Notes under the pieces: generated by a model
Told to the model about the DNA's origin: nothing
Database searches by the model: none
What the model saw: the letters and a program-made list of their open reading frames with translations, nothing else
Shown here: piece by piece, positions 39,983 through 53,990 of the stretch
How positions within the stretch are numbered: the first letter of the stretch is position 1
Layout of the letters: each line of letters opens with the position of its first letter
Translations under genes and position numbers: made by a program
Assembly (NCBI GenBank): GCA_038380795.1
Contig: CM076260.1
Location: forward strand, 74,685,843-74,749,842
Reading direction: 5' to 3'
DNA from: Pyrocephalus nanus
Lineage: Eukaryota; Chordata; Aves; Passeriformes; Tyrannidae
Length of the DNA: 64,000 bases

Positions 39983-42599
39983 CTCCCTTATTTGACAAGG
40001 TGGTTGTTTTTAATACCAATGCTGGCTGCAGTGTTACAATGTCTCTTTAAAACCCAAAGTGGAATTCCCCAGTTACAGATTTTTCTGTTGCCACACACAC
40101 AATAAAAAATAATTTGCATTGGTTCGGGATGACTGACACTTTGTTTTGTACACTTGTTTGTGAGTTTCATAAGTGCCAATATCCATCACAGTAAGGATTG
40201 CATTCATCTCTCTAAGATCTGTAATCCTCCATAGCCTAGTGGTGTGTGGAAAATTCAAATTCTAAAATAAGTCAAACAGATGAGGGCACTAGGCATGTTG
40301 TAAGCTATACATACCACTCAGTTTAAAAGGAATTTGACAACTTTATCACTATTACATACAATCACAGCATATCTATCACAAATGCTGTCACAATATAAAG
40401 TGATGTAAAATACAAAAATACTATCACACAGTTAAATTTGCCCTTTTTAGAAGGGATATCTTATTTGATCCAGCCTGGTTGAACCTCACCAGATACAGGT
40501 CAGTTTACAGATATTTCACCATCACAGTAAACACTGTTCCTAGTTTTACATACCAATCCCTGTGCATGCAGCCAAAGAGGGATGTCTCCCCAGTAGATGC
40601 ATTTCCAAACTCTGAGCATCTAGCTGAGCAGCACAGGGAAGAGCATTCAGTTCTCAGGGAGCACACTGCCCAAACACCCATCTCAGGGCTTAAAGCAACA
40701 GTAAGCCAGCTGGAAGGACTGAATGGGCCCAAGATAGATTGAGGATCATCAGGTAAATCAGCACTGTTTCAATCAAAACATTTTCAACGAAACATGCAAT
40801 TACTTGAGTTTGTTAAAAGCAGCTTTCCCTATTTTGTGATCAGTTACCTTGGAAAACAAATTACATTACTGCAGTGTGAATACTTAAAGATTTGCTAATT
40901 GAGCGCAATTAATTACACAGCAGTACTAATGTTAAAAGCAATAACCATTCATCTTTTGTCTGCTTAAGTCTCAGATTGACTGCAACTTTGGATGATCCTT
41001 TCTCTGAGAAAGACAACACACAGCACACGTGCTGTGTCACACAAAGTGAACAGTGAAATATCCATGATTGCCACACTCTCTAATGTAAGTAGCAGTGTAA
41101 ATAGGCCTATCCTTGGGCCAGCAGAATTTTCCTATACACACGCAAATGTAACTATAGCTTTATCTTGAATATGAAAAAACTAACCCTGCTCTGTTCTATC
41201 ACATTTTGAATGAGTAAAGAATATCCTTCATTATGAAAATAGAAAAGATAAGATAGAGATAGCTCTACCATACTTGCTTTTCAGTTGGGAAAGGGTGTGA
41301 ATTACATCAGAATGATTTTGTCAGAACTAAACAGAACACTACACATTGCTCATTGTTTCAACAGATGACTTTTTACCTATAGTAAATCGACAATTAACAC
41401 GGAATGTAAGGATTTTTAATAAAACGTAATAAATAGCTAAATGTTTATAATTTATATTTTCAACATGACACTTTGCACACTGCCGTTCACGTACATAATG
41501 TGAACACATCATCTTCATTCCTACCTTTATTTTTCTTCTGTGAAACAATGTTCAGCTCCAGGTATTGTTTTCTCCCTTCACACCTCATTTTGACAACACA
41601 GCAAAAGCATGTAATAAGCAAGATCATAAAGAGAGCATGAAATAATACCAGTTCTGGCACTGCAAAATACCATGCTTCAACCACAAATTATAGAAAATTC
41701 AGTAAATAATATAGAGTACATAGTATAGCTACTTTCAGATCTTTGGTTTTATTGCTTTTTTCTTTTCTGCCAGGAATAGCTCAACATTTAGTCCTCACAT
41801 TCCCCTCCTTTTTTTTAAACTTTGCACAATGCCAGACTTATCACAGAAGAGATAAAGAGCTTAAATGTGAGTGGTTTGGTATAACCACAGCGAAGTTGAG
41901 TACCACATCCCACAGTGAAAGAGACAGGGCCTCTTAACTTCCCTGCGTTTTCAGAGTACAGCAGTAAGAAATTTGCAGTGCTTTTCATATCACCTGAACA
42001 CAAAAAAAGAGAAACTCATGAAAATGTAAATACTGAAAATAATAATGATAAAGGTGAGTTATCAGCCTTGAACCAAAGCTACTAAACAAGGCAGAAATCA
42101 TTGACAGTATCCACAGACAAGAAAATAAAAAGAATCAGCTAGACAATGAGGTAGTAGCTGACCATTTCAATTAAAGATAAGTGGAACTTGGCAACTGACT
42201 TACGGCAACTGCTTAAAAGCAGGAAAGATACAGGTCATAAAATGTGAGTGAAAAAACCATAACAAAATTACAGTGTTCTGAATGCTATTCACAGAAATAA
42301 GATGAATTTTTTTTAATATTGCCCCCATGGGTCTGTTTAATATTTTATTTACCATTAACATTTGTTTGGGGTGAAAAAATACTTTTTGTAGTTTGAGTGG
42401 AAAGCAAGATGTTAAGTACTACAGAAAACCCTAAATATTTCTTTATCTGCTTGGTTTTCCTCTAGAGTGAAATGTAAGACGGTTTTCAAATGCAATCAGT
42501 GAAGGGATATGCTTTTTGACGGTGATGTTTGCTTTTTCAAACATTTCATTTTAGAATGACGTAATAACAGAAAGGGGCTAGAGGACGAACAAAAACCTA

Positions 42600-43070
42600 A
42601 TCAGTTTAGGTTGAGAGACACTTCTGGAAGTCACACAGTCCAATCTTCTGCTCAGAGCAGGGCCGTCATCAGCACTGGAAATGGTCACGCATGACTATTT
42701 CACGCCTGACTCAGTAATGTCTTGCTGAGTCTTCAAGACCTCCAAAGATAGGAAATTCTCCAGGCAGTTTGTTCCAGGCCTCCCTCCACACTATTGAATA
42801 GTGCTCTTCCTCACTTCTAACCCAAACACACACCATATCATCGTTTGTGGCCAATTTGGTGACACTGAGAAAAAAAAAAAATCACCTCTATTTTTTAAAC
42901 TACCCTTCAAGAAGCTATGGGATACTTAGGTCACTCAGTAGCTGCTTCTCTGTCAGAGTGAGCAAGCTTTGCCAGCATCTCTCAACAGGTCTTTTGCTCC
43001 AAGCAAGAGCCTTCCACCCATCTTTTTGATGCTCTCAGTTTGTCTACATCCCTCTTGAAATACAGGAAAC
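42600..43070 (-). mobile_element. Old CR1 LINE 3' fragment
   Basis: Read on the plus strand this is a diverged, reversed CR1 3' end: CACACAGTCCAATCTTCTGC, then CCAGGCAGTTTGTTCCAGGC and CCTCCCTCCACACTATTGAA, with later TCTCAACAGGTCTTTTGCTC and CTCTTGAAATACAGG. A run of A and simple sequence near 42869-42880 interrupts it. Divergence from the CR1 consensus is high. Confidence 0.65.
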
Positions 43071-46000
43071 AAAATTAGATATTTAACATAAATGAAGATT
43101 TTTACATTTCATCCAGCTCTCCTACTGAAATATCCAGTAATTTAAATAAATTAGCCTGCAAAATTTAGAAATTAATTCTTCATTACAGACAATTATAACC
43201 TCTTAGTGTTTTCCATACATGGTGAACTTGTGCATTTGACTGAAAATCCTATTCAAAATTCTGTAGTCCTCTTTCTCTTAACTCTGAAACAACACTGAAA
43301 AGATTGACAATGCTCAGAATTGCATTTGAACATCTCCCATTTCCCTTCAAATATCAGAGACAAAAATAGTATAATTGGTCATCAACTTCATTCCAAGAAT
43401 ATGAGTCTGATAATTTACTACCACTGCTTTTATAGTCAACACTCAATTACATGGTATAACAGTGCAGTGAAATAAGCCCCATTAAACACAGCAAAAGAAA
43501 GAGGAATATACAAGGAAAATGCACAACAGAAAACAAAGAATTAATGGTGATCCTTTTGAGAGGTACAGAGACCTGAACCATCATCTAAGCTGATAAGCAC
43601 ACTACAACATACTGTAACAAGAACACTATCCCTTTTTAAGTCAAGAGGGACTAACTTTCGGGAGCAGCCCAACACTTTCAGCATCCCAAATAACATTAAT
43701 CCATATCCACGGATCAACAGGATTAGGTGACAGATTTTTGGGTATATGTTCATTGCATTTTTGCTGAAGTCAAAGAAAGCTTGTCATAGACAAAAATCAC
43801 TATGATTTCACCCACTAAGTGAGCTGGGGAAAAGAATACCTTTTTTGAAGGTTGTAAAACCAGATGTTTCAGGATGTTTCAGCTGTCTTTTATTAAAAAA
43901 ACTTGATGCCATTTAAGTGTAAATTTTAAATAATAACATTGATTTGAATAAACATTTTGGGGAAACTGGAATGAGATCATAGATCTTTACGTGCTTTACA
44001 AAATTACAACTAATTCTTCTTTGATTACTTTGACTAAGGAAACATTTTTACTATATTTTGAATTCCCACTGCAACTAGATCCCAGTATACTTACACTACA
44101 GTAGCCTAGGGTATATTCTGTTTGCCTGACCTAAATAAAAAAATTTGCTCACCATTCTTCCACTCATCCAGTGTTTCTGAACTTTCACTAAATAAATAAT
44201 TAATCTTACCTGTTAGGGGGCTGGGGAAGTTGTTAGTTTCAGTTGTGGGGTTTTTGTTTGTTTTTGCTCCTCTCCACTCCCCATCTCCCTGATATAGCTG
44301 CAGAGAAGGCTCCTTCAAAATGCATTTTTTATGTGGGCAATTACAATTACCACCTCTACTGCTGTTTCCCAGCCCTTTGTTCTTTACTGAATGGCAAAAC
44401 AGAAGACTAGTCAGTGAATTAACTTAAAAGTAAAGCTTGGTTGCTGGTCAGGATTGCCTCATTTTGATTCCTTTTCTGTTTATGTTTGACAGATACTTTT
44501 TCTATTAAAAAAAAAAAAGTTTGAATTATTAAGGTCATTATTCTTGCAGATGGAGCTTCAATAACTTACTTCAAATATGGCATAGTTTGTGTGGTTCTGA
44601 ATGAAAAACACACAGTTTGTATTTCCACCATGCCTAAACATGCCAGCCTGCCAATCAAATTGGAATCATCCCAAAGGCATGAGAAGAGAGATGAGGAAAG
44701 GCACTGAAAGGCCTGCCTCCTGTAAAACAAAAAATTACTCAAAACAAGGTATGTTTGCTGTACCAGAAATAGGTGAAACAGTATTTTTCATGGACTTTTT
44801 TACACTTTACTGCCTGGGGAAAATTAAAAATACAACATATCTAAATTACTGAATACTTAGCAGTGATAACAGCTTCACTTTGCCATTTGCCCTTCAGAGT
44901 AATTTCCTCTTCTTCTTCAGTAGGATAGATCCTGGGTTTGTGTATTTAAAAAGTTAAATGCTGCTGAACTTACAAAAACGTCCTTAAGTGTGGAGTAATT
45001 AGAAATAGTCAGTATTTGTGAAACTGGAGTAATAACCACCTGAGATTGGAGGGGGGGGGAAGTTGGCCAGGAGACGAGTCCACTCCCCATATTTCTGCAC
45101 ACAGTTACACAGTTTAGATATCAGCACACATCAAAGAAATAAAAAGTGCTGAAAAAGGCATTTACAATCTTAATCTGAAACTCCACCAGTTGAGTCTTAA
45201 CAGATTTCAACACGATTCTGATATAAACTAATCCACTTCTAAATAAAGCAAGATTTTGGATGTATTTATTTAAGAGAGTCAAAATAAATGTAAATGTACA
45301 ACTCAGAGACTACATTAAGATAATACAGTTCTATATATTCATTTAGATTTTCTATGAAAAATAAAATTAAATTACCACACTTTTATAAACAGAGCAACTC
45401 ATTCTCTCAATATGTGTTTTCTAATGCACCAGTTTTAATGCTTTTCCCCAAACATTAGTTATAATGTCTCTCATTTGAGGTTCATTCTTCTAGTCCATGC
45501 ATAGGAGAGAATGCAAATTAAAGTACTGTGTGATTGGGACTTAAAAATACACCAAGTTTCTGGCTGTCTTTTATACCAAAACATCTTATTTGGGGAAGAC
45601 AGCAAGGCTCTGAACCCTTGTGCATTCTGCTTTGCCACATCTTCTGCCTCAAAAGTAACTCCCACTTATTTATTCAGTGCCTCATTCACAACCTTCCACG
45701 TTGTTGTGAACACAGACTTTTGCTGTTGTGAAAAAATCCTTAGTAACTTAGAGGAATTTAACCTAATCCAAAACAAACTTCCAAGGTTGTAGTTCTAGAA
45801 ACACATCCTTTATTTCAGCCATTGAACCAAAGCTAAACCAAGATAAACCATTCTATTATGAAGCTCTGACTGCTATTAGGAAGAAGGTTGGAGTAAAATA
45901 CTGATTTACAACACGTTTTGAAATTGTGTATGCCTTCACATAGTTTTATCTCAGTAATGCACTTACATAACAATTCATACCTATTAAGGATATACAATGT

Positions 46001-47605
46001 ATTTCATTCTGAAAACTGCAATAGAACAAAAGAGCAATGAAAATTAGCAGTCAAACACTATAGCATTTCCAGCAGGAATAGACATCTAGCAATCAAAAAA
46101 ACACCTCTAAATCATAAACATCACAGACCAAGGATAAACTGTCTCTTTCTGCTGACTTACAAATCCAAGATCAACCAAAAAAAAAACCAAACTAACCAAC
46201 CAAAACAACACCAACACCACCTCCAAAGAAAGAGTCACTCAGAGTTATGTTTTATTTATCTTTCTACATTTCAGATGAACTGAAATGTGCAAACATACAC
46301 ACTCCATTGATTCACTCACCCCTCTCCCATCTGGCAGAAGATTTCCCCCACTTCCCATCCCAAGATCATTACTGCTGGTTTCTTTCTTTTCAGAAGGAAA
46401 AAAAATGCTTGAGACAATTGTACAATTGCAATATACCCACTCTGCAGCTATTACAAATGTTCTAAATATCACCCACCACTTCTTTCCTCTTCCCACAAAG
46501 GGAGCATATTTCTTGTTTCAGTCATGATTATAATCTACAGTATTTTAAAGCAGCTCCTACTTTTAACAACAAAACAGGTGCGCAACTGCTTTTTGCAAAA
46601 AACAGAAGTGTTTTCAAGTTAAACTACTTTTAAGGAGTACAGGCAAAAACAAAAAAACAAACAAAGGGAACATAAAAGATGATCTCATGTACTTTGGACT
46701 ATGAAGAGGCCAGAATATTTGTGTTCAAGAATTTTCTCTGCCCCTACCAAGAAAAATATAGGGAAAGGCAAAGAAAGAAAACTTGAGATCTGCTTAATAT
46801 ACAGTCCAAATTCTCAAGTACTCTACTCAAAATACCAGTGATTACAAAATATAGATCTGCACTCCCGCTTGTATTTGTCAAAGAGCAGCTAGGAAAAAGC
46901 TGAATGAGATTCTTTTGATACAAGGAAAATAAAAACCAAAACCACTATATAAATTCATCTAATCTAATGCTTAATATCTATCAATGAAGCTTGACTTATT
47001 TTCTTTCAGATGAACAATTCTTTTAATCTAATAGAAAAACTGAGACCATTTTGTATAAATGGAGGATACTCATAATAAGTATTTTCATATTCCCCTTGTG
47101 TTTTCATTCACTTGGTCTTCTCACTGTCCCTCTAATTAGGAGCATCTTGAAGGCAACATATATCCACCTATTCTACAGCCCATCTAGTTTGTGGAGAGAA
47201 ACTACTGTTAATACATTACCTTCCCAGAAAACACAACCTTACACCTTCTTATCTCTTAAACATGAATGTTTTCAACGCTTCTAATAAGATAATGGCATCT
47301 TTACTAACTTAGCTTCTCGACATTGAGCAGTTTGTGAGTTTTACCAATTGTTCATCCTCAATTATAAAAATAGTACTAAAACATACCAGTGGCTATGGTA
47401 GTCACACAGGAGAGAGGAAAAAGGTATCTCTGTCAAAGATAGCAGAGTTATCATTAAACTAATGAATAATCTCCAGAGTGTATATACTCTATGTTTCAGG
47501 CAAGATGTTAAAAATAAGAAAAAAACAAAGAAGAGAACCGTTATTCTACCTGAAACAAAACCCTTCAGTCAAATTATTCAAAATATTGATCTCATATCTC
47601 TCTGC
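43071..47605. other. Intronic unique sequence
   Basis: AT-rich, with a G9 run at about 45051-45059 and short simple repeats. Nothing coding recognised. Confidence 0.55.
46170..46225 (+). repeat. A/C-rich simple sequence
   Basis: AACCAAACTAACCAACCAAA and CAACACCAACACCACC, a degenerate CCAA/CAAC repeat of the same style as at 25391. Confidence 0.75.
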
Positions 47606-48360
47606 TGTCATGGGTTTATGTGGCTCAGTTTTGATGGGGGGGGGGAGGCTATAGGGTGGCATCTGTTAGAAGCTGCTAGAAGCTTCCACTGTCCTATGAA
47701 GCCAAAGATAGCCAGCTCCAGGAGGGACTTCCTGCTACTGGCCAAGGCTGAGCCAATTAGGAACCATAGTAATACCTTTGTGATAACATCTTTAGGAACA
47801 GAAGGTGTTGCGCAGAAGAAAACTCCAGCCTGGGAAGAGCAGAGGAGAACATGGGATAACAATGCAGACTCCAAGGTCAGTGCACCAGGAGGGTGTGGGG
47901 GGGCCCAGGGCCCCCGACTCTCCCTCCAGCAGTGGAAAGACTGAGAGCCGAGGCCCCTGCCGCCTGTAGAAGATCACGGGAGTGCAGAGATCCCCCAGCA
48001 GCCCATGGAGGAGCCCATGCTGGAGCAGGTGGATGCATGAGGAGGCTGTGACCCTGCAGGTGTCCCAGGATGGAGCAGGGTCCTGCAGGAGACCTGTGGC
48101 CCGTGGACTCACATTGGAGAGGTCCATCAAGGACTGTCTCCTGTGGGAGAAACCCCCATAGGAACAGGGGAAAGACTCAGAGATGTGGCCCCCCGTAGCC
48201 TGTGGTGAAGACCATAGTGACACAGGTGTCCCCCCGCAGACTATGGAGGACCATCAGAGTGCAGAGACCCGACTGCACTCTATGGAGGAGTGCACACTCC
48301 TCCCACAGGAGACCCACAGGACAGCAGAATGGGAAGAGCTGCTGCCCAAGGGAACAACAA

Positions 48361-48361
<1 letters not shown>
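47606..48361 (+). mobile_element. LTR-like element, probably an avian ERVL-type solo LTR fragment
   Basis: Begins TGTCATGGGTTTATGTGGCT, a start typical of avian ERVL LTRs. Its body is GC-richer than the flanks and built of recurring words such as CATGGAGGA, GCTGGAGCAGG and CCTGTGG, as those LTRs are. No internal retroviral gene is seen on either side. The expected right end was not recognised; the sequence runs instead into a 40-base A tract. Assigned by recollection of LTR word structure, so the class is less sure than the presence of a repeat. Confidence 0.55.

Positions 48362-48401
<40 letters not shown>
48362..48401 (+). repeat. (A)40 tract at the right edge of the LTR-like element
   Basis: Forty uninterrupted A residues, then ACAAACCC-type sequence. 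It directly follows the LTR-like element, so it may be a retroposition tail or an expansion at the insertion boundary. The length is polymorphism-prone and uncertain in assembly. Confidence 0.9.
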
Positions 48402-48402
<1 letters not shown>

Positions 48403-49672
48403 AAACCCAAGATTTGTATCCTGAAAAGTGTTTAGGCAGTTAAAGTCCATTAAAAAAACCAACCCACCCCACCCCCTCCATCATCTTTGTAAACCATATA
48501 CAGGCTTTTGGTCTTTGGAACCTCTTGCAATGTTTTTATTGCCTCTAACTGATGAGGTAAAGTCATTAAAAGCCTAACTGGTTTGCAAGGACAGATTATG
48601 CTCTATAAATTTAGAAAAAACATGGTCCACCTACTCCTCTACTCCATACTGTAACATATCCCTTTAAAGCACATAGCTGGAAAAGGAATTTCACTAATTT
48701 GCCAGTGGTCAAGGGGCAACCTGTGCTGTTGGCTAACTCAGGTGCTGAGAGCATGTCCTCTTGGCAGCAATAAACGTCAAAACAGTGTGGATAGGAAGCA
48801 AATCTGAGCACACACTTCCCATCCAGAAGGTGCAGAAAAGCTGACAGTCAGCTGTCTTTCACCCAGAGGTATGCTCTGCCTCCAGCCTCTAGAAAGACAA
48901 ACCACACACTGGGCCCCCCTGGCCACAGTAAACCACCCAGGGTTTAAGTGGGTTATGCAGTTGTACCACAGGACTACGCTTTTTAAACAGAGAAAAGTCA
49001 TTTTTTTGTTCCAGAAGTGTGTAATGGCAAGTCAGTAGAGGAGTGTGGGAGACAGAACAGAGCACGAGTGAAGGGCATGAAAACTTTTACTGCAGAATGA
49101 AAGACTGCATGTGGGAGGAGAAAAGTATTAGGGTAAAACTTATGTCATTACAGTTTAAGGAAAAAATGCACTTGAAACAGATTTCTCCTTTTAATTTATT
49201 GCCAAAGAGGTGGAAGGCCATAAACATTTTATTAGAAGCTCAGGTTCTAGGTTTCATAACATAACTTCAAGGTTTTACTGTGGTCAGCTCAACTATGAGA
49301 ATTTTTATACTGTTGCTATAAATCAGCTGGGCTACTGGCAATTAGTTGCAATTTTTTTGAAAACTGCTTTACATGAACTAAAAAAACCAATAAAGAAATA
49401 GAAAAATACAAAGCAAATATAGCAAGCTGTGTGTTTATTTTGGTGCACGTAAGCAAAACATTGGTGTGTGATCAAATCTGTGAGTCACACTATTATAAGA
49501 AGCAAGAGCCATAAAAATAAAACACTGGAAAAAGTATCCACTACGAGATAGTGATCTGTGATCTTTTAATTAAAAATTTAAATAACAGCCATAGTGCTTT
49601 CATGAGGAGAAAAGCAAAGATAGATAGGGGACAGCCTGAGGAATACACATTTTTTTCCATCTCCAGCCAAGC

Positions 49673-49676
<4 letters not shown>

Positions 49677-49711
<35 letters not shown>

Positions 49712-49757
49712 AAAAAAAAAAAAAAAAAAAAAAACAAACAAACAAAAAAAACCCACA
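49677..49757 (+). repeat. A-rich simple repeat
   Basis: About 33 A residues, CC, another run of more than 20 A, then (CAAA)n and CACACACA. No recognised retroelement precedes it, and the upstream 300 bp are AT-rich unique sequence. Confidence 0.9.
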
Positions 49758-51498
49758 CACAACACCTGAAAAGCAAAGTAGGTGCTGCTGATGTAGTGCT
49801 TTTAAACCTTCAGAACAACGATTCTCAAACCCTTTCCTTAATAGTGTGGGTTTGTCGGCTGGTTTTGTTTATTTTGTTTAAGTACCCTTTCCATTGAGCA
49901 GCCATATCTGAGATCACTAAACTCAGTTTGAGTGAGCTTGACAAAACTAAGACACAATATTTTTGTAATTCTGTCCAAGTCATAACAGTTAGAAAAAATA
50001 TTTACTTCCTGAATACTGAGAAATAAGAGATTACTCCATAAACTTTGTTTCATTTTGCTATTCGCTTTCTCCTCACATATTCACCTTAAATTTTTGTAAA
50101 GCACATCACCTTCAGCACTGTTGTGTTTAACTTCCATGTCTCAATTACTCAGTCACACTGTAGAGCATTCAGAATTAAAAATCCAGTTTATGTTATGGTC
50201 AACATCTTATTTGGGTTAGTTTCATTACAAAGGAATATAATTTACACTATCTGAAACTACTTCATCATGCTAACAAAATATTGTTAAGTGAGAAGATCAG
50301 GAGAATAATTTGAAAAGCTTAATCCTGCTCTGAAAAAAATGCCAATGAACAGACTTTTTACATTCACTAATGAATTACTTAGTTTTGAAGGGTTTATAAA
50401 ACACATTAACTTACAAAAAGCAGGAAATCTACACTATCTCATTTGAGAACTGGCCAGCTACAGAACTTGGTTTGACTTTAGGTTCCAAGAAGATCTGCTT
50501 TCTCCTATATGTGCCAACCTTCATAAAATCAAAAGATTAGTTGGACTGCATGAAAGAACACAATTTAGAGTAAAGAAGCTCACATATAGCTATGAAAATT
50601 CTAGGCAGATTGTATTTTAAATTATTGACACTGCTTGCTACATAAGCCATATTCAACCTATTTAGGAACTCGGCAAGAGCTACTGCTTTAGCTGGGTTCC
50701 CACAAGCATCAAGGACAAGCTGGTTCAAGAGCTGCAGCTCTACACAGAAGAAAGATTCCCTAGATCAGCTCATCAGTGGTATTAAAAAAAATCCTTTAGA
50801 TACAACCTGGAATTAAGAAAGTAGCTGATACAATACCATACTGAAAAGAGGACAAGTAAAGAGACAATTGACTCTCCTGAAAAAAACCACCTGAAACAGT
50901 TTATTAGATGAAGTCTAAAGTCATTCTTGGAATCAGTTTTATCTCATATTCTCAATAAGGACCTTGACACAAAGTGAAGGTTACTAATGAAATCTGAATA
51001 CAACACCAAGTTGAGAAGCACTGGCATTGCAAAGGTAAAAAATAAAGCTGAGAAAGAACAAAGTAAGCTTTGATGAACAATTTACTTCCCCTTTTATGTT
51101 TGGAGTCACTCCTTCAAGATGTACAGAATAGAATTTTGATTTGTGTAGAATGCTGCTTAAATTCTTATTAGCCATAATAAAACACATAAACAAAACAAGC
51201 AGACAGAAGACTTCTGTTTCCCAGCCACTGTATTTGTACCATACTCTACAAGAAGCAACTAAGTGTTTGTCTTGTTTAAAGACTGACTAAAACTTTAACC
51301 TCAGAAAACTGAGTTCTGACAAAGCAAGCTGTCTATAAGTATCAGTAAGAAAGACAAAGTATTTAGGTTAACCAAGGATATTGGTAGAATCAAACAAGTA
51401 GGCTGCTACCTCAGCATGTGCTTCACATACAGATTAGCAGAAAAATTTAGTGAACTGAGTTCCTGAACAGTCTCCCAATACAGAGGGAAGAAGATATA

Positions 51499-51640
51499 TA
51501 TAAAAAAAAAGGCAAAACACCACACATACAAAAAAAACCAAACAAACAACACACACAAAAAACCCCACACAACTAAAAGGGGGGGGGGGGGGCCGGGAGG
51601 AGGAAAAAACCCAACAACAACAAACCACCAAAACAGCAAA
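51499..51640 (+). repeat. Low-complexity A/C-rich block with a G14 run
   Basis: A-rich and CA-rich sequence (CACACAAAAAACCCC) interrupted by 14 consecutive G at 51579-51592 and GGGAGGAGG, then (AAC)n such as CAACAACAACAAACC. Strand composition flips abruptly at the G run. Confidence 0.9.
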
Positions 51641-52959
51641 CCATCAGTAAATCAAAATGAAGTGCAACTGATTTATGAGAAAGATCAATGCTGTAATTAT
51701 TTTCCATAGCAACTAGATAATAAAAGAAACAAGTAGTTCAGTTCAGGGCAAAGGAGGTTTTGGGCTTAGGCTGTTGATCTGTGCCTATCAACAGTCTTAA
51801 TTCAAGAATTTTTGAGATCCATCAGTTTAATAAAATTAGTGTTTTAACTCCTTTTTTTTTTTGAAAACATAGCTTAAAAGGACATCTGATTGAGCTTCTC
51901 CACGTCCTTTCACCTTCACTGAAAAAATCTTCAGAATACAAGTCATAACCCTCTCTGCAAACTGACAAGTACTATCTATCAGGGTTATTTCAACTTTCAG
52001 GAATTTTACCCTAAAGGAAATTCTTTCCATTCCCTTTCCTGTTGTTATGATTATCTCAGCACGCATTTGCAACCTCTTTCATACTGAAGCCAAATGTTAT
52101 ACAAACCTCTGAAATTTTAAACACTTAATAAAATGGATTCTATAAACCAAAACAGGGAGTTGAAGGTCTGATTTGTGCTTTGATAAACACAGAAATACTT
52201 AAAAGCGTAACAACTGTGAAGCTGGATGAGCAAGAACAGGAATCATCTCAAGCTTCTGAGGTTCTGCTGGCTCTTGTTTATAGCTAATGAAACTAAGAGG
52301 TTAAGACTGAATATAAAGAAGTGCAAACAGCACCTGTTTTCAGAATTGAACCATTTTAATTTGGATTTTTAAATACTTAGACAAATCACGGCCTTTTTTT
52401 CCCAGCCACACAGGTAACTCTAGCTTAGGTTATCAAAAGTTCCACAGGACTAAAATTCGTAGTCAAAGCAAAAGAACTAAATACAAATGTAAGTTTGACT
52501 CGCTGAGAGCCAATTTCAAACTCATGTCCTGCTCTTTAATAGTAAAACAATCTTTTGGAAGAGATCCAACAGAATCACTCCATAGAAACTCACACATTCA
52601 AATTCTAGTATTGCTAATCATGTTTTAAAATTCAGTGACAAGGTGAACAAAGTATATCTGAAGCCAAACCTGAGAGGACACTATCATCTTTAAGCACTTA
52701 TTCTTTTGTTAAGTGCTATAGTTATAAAATATTCAAGTGCTAATAATTTATTTGGGAATTGTTGTCAACTGGTTTAAACAAAGAATACATAATAGGATCT
52801 CGTAATAATTCTTTCTTAGTCTTGTGAAAAGATCTTCCCAATATTAAAATATTCTGCACAAATTCTGTACTATAACAAAGTGGAATCATAGTACGCTGGA
52901 ATATCAACTAAATTCTCAATTATTAGAGCAACTGATACCATAAAAACTTGTCATATTCC

Positions 52960-53990
52960 ATAGAATAATTCTCACTGGAAGCCACCATAGCACTTTATTA
53001 CACCAACCTGCTTAGGGCTTTGTCCAGTCTAGTCTTAAAAAAAAAATGGAAAGACTGTAGATTTGACAACCTGCCTGTGTCACCTGTTCCAATTCCTCAG
53101 TATCCTTAGGGTGATTTTTATTTGCAAGTGCCAAATCAGAATCTCATTTGTTTTAGATTGCGACCGCTGTCTCTCCTGTTGTCATGTACCTCTGTAAAGG
53201 GGCCTGGCTGTCTTCTTGATAACCTCTTAGATATCACCTCGTGAGGTGATAAGGATCTCCTGAGCCTTCTGATGCCCAGGCTATGCAAAGACATTTCCCT
53301 CAGTCTCCCCTTCTGAGCCCCGAGCCCCTCCCTCATTTTGCTGGCTTTCCACTGAACTAGCTTCAGTTTACTCAATATTTCTTATGTACTGGGGGAACCA
53401 AAACTGGAATGGGGTACATCCAGCATGGTCTAAGGAATACTGAATATTGGCAATCCACTGGCTATGCTTCTGTTCATAAAGTCTAGTATGCTGCTGGCAT
53501 TTTTCACTGTCAGCAAAGACTGACATGCTGACTCCTGTCTGTCAGAACGTGCAGGTCCCTTCCAGCAGAGCTGTTGCCCAGGCAATCACTCCCCACCCTG
53601 TGCTGTGGCAAGGCATAAGAACATGCATTTATCCTTGCTGAATGTCACAAGGTTCATCATGGTTGGTTCCACCAGCCTCTCTAAACTGCAGAGCACTGTC
53701 CTCAAACATGTCAACTACTCTCACAATGTGATGTCACCTGCAAATTTGATGAGGATACACTTCATCTCCTCCTCCAGGTCACTGATCACAGTACTAAACA
53801 GAATAGGTCCCAGGACAGTACTTCACTTGTAACTGGTCTCCAGGTGGAATACAAACCATTAACTGCTACGTTTTTAGACTGACAATCAAGCCAGTCCTCT
53901 CGTCCAAACCATAACATTGCAACTTTCTTATAAAGATGCTATCAAAACCACGCTCAAAGCCTGGATAAACTCAAGATAAATGATGGGCAA
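52960..53990 (-). mobile_element. Old CR1 LINE fragment (about 1 kb)
   Basis: The plus strand holds reversed CR1 sequence: CCTGTGTCACCTGTTCCAAT, CTCCTGAGCCTTCTGATGCC, AGCATGGTCTAAGGAATACT, GCACTGTCCTCAAACATGTC, CACCTGCAAATTTGATGAGG and CTCCTCCAGGTCACTGATCA. These are hallmark strings of the longer CR1 subfamilies of birds and reptiles. It is diverged and 5'-truncated. A perfect 9-bp inverted repeat lies inside it at 53232-53251. Confidence 0.82.

Larger units (their letters stand above)
38206..42599. other. Intronic sequence, mostly unique
   Basis: Contains the A/C-rich block at 39886 and a hairpin with a CACGTG E-box at 41018-41037. The region 40440-40760 is GC-richer than its flanks, with no family recognised. 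Confidence 0.5.
48402..52959. other. Intronic sequence with simple repeats
   Basis: The first 650 bp after the A40 tract are of mixed composition with no recognised family. The rest is AT-rich, with the simple repeats listed separately. Confidence 0.5.

Noticed and set aside
48183..48443. ORFs with poly-Lys or poly-Phe across the A40 tract
   Set aside because: Homopolymer translation inside a repeat, not a gene.
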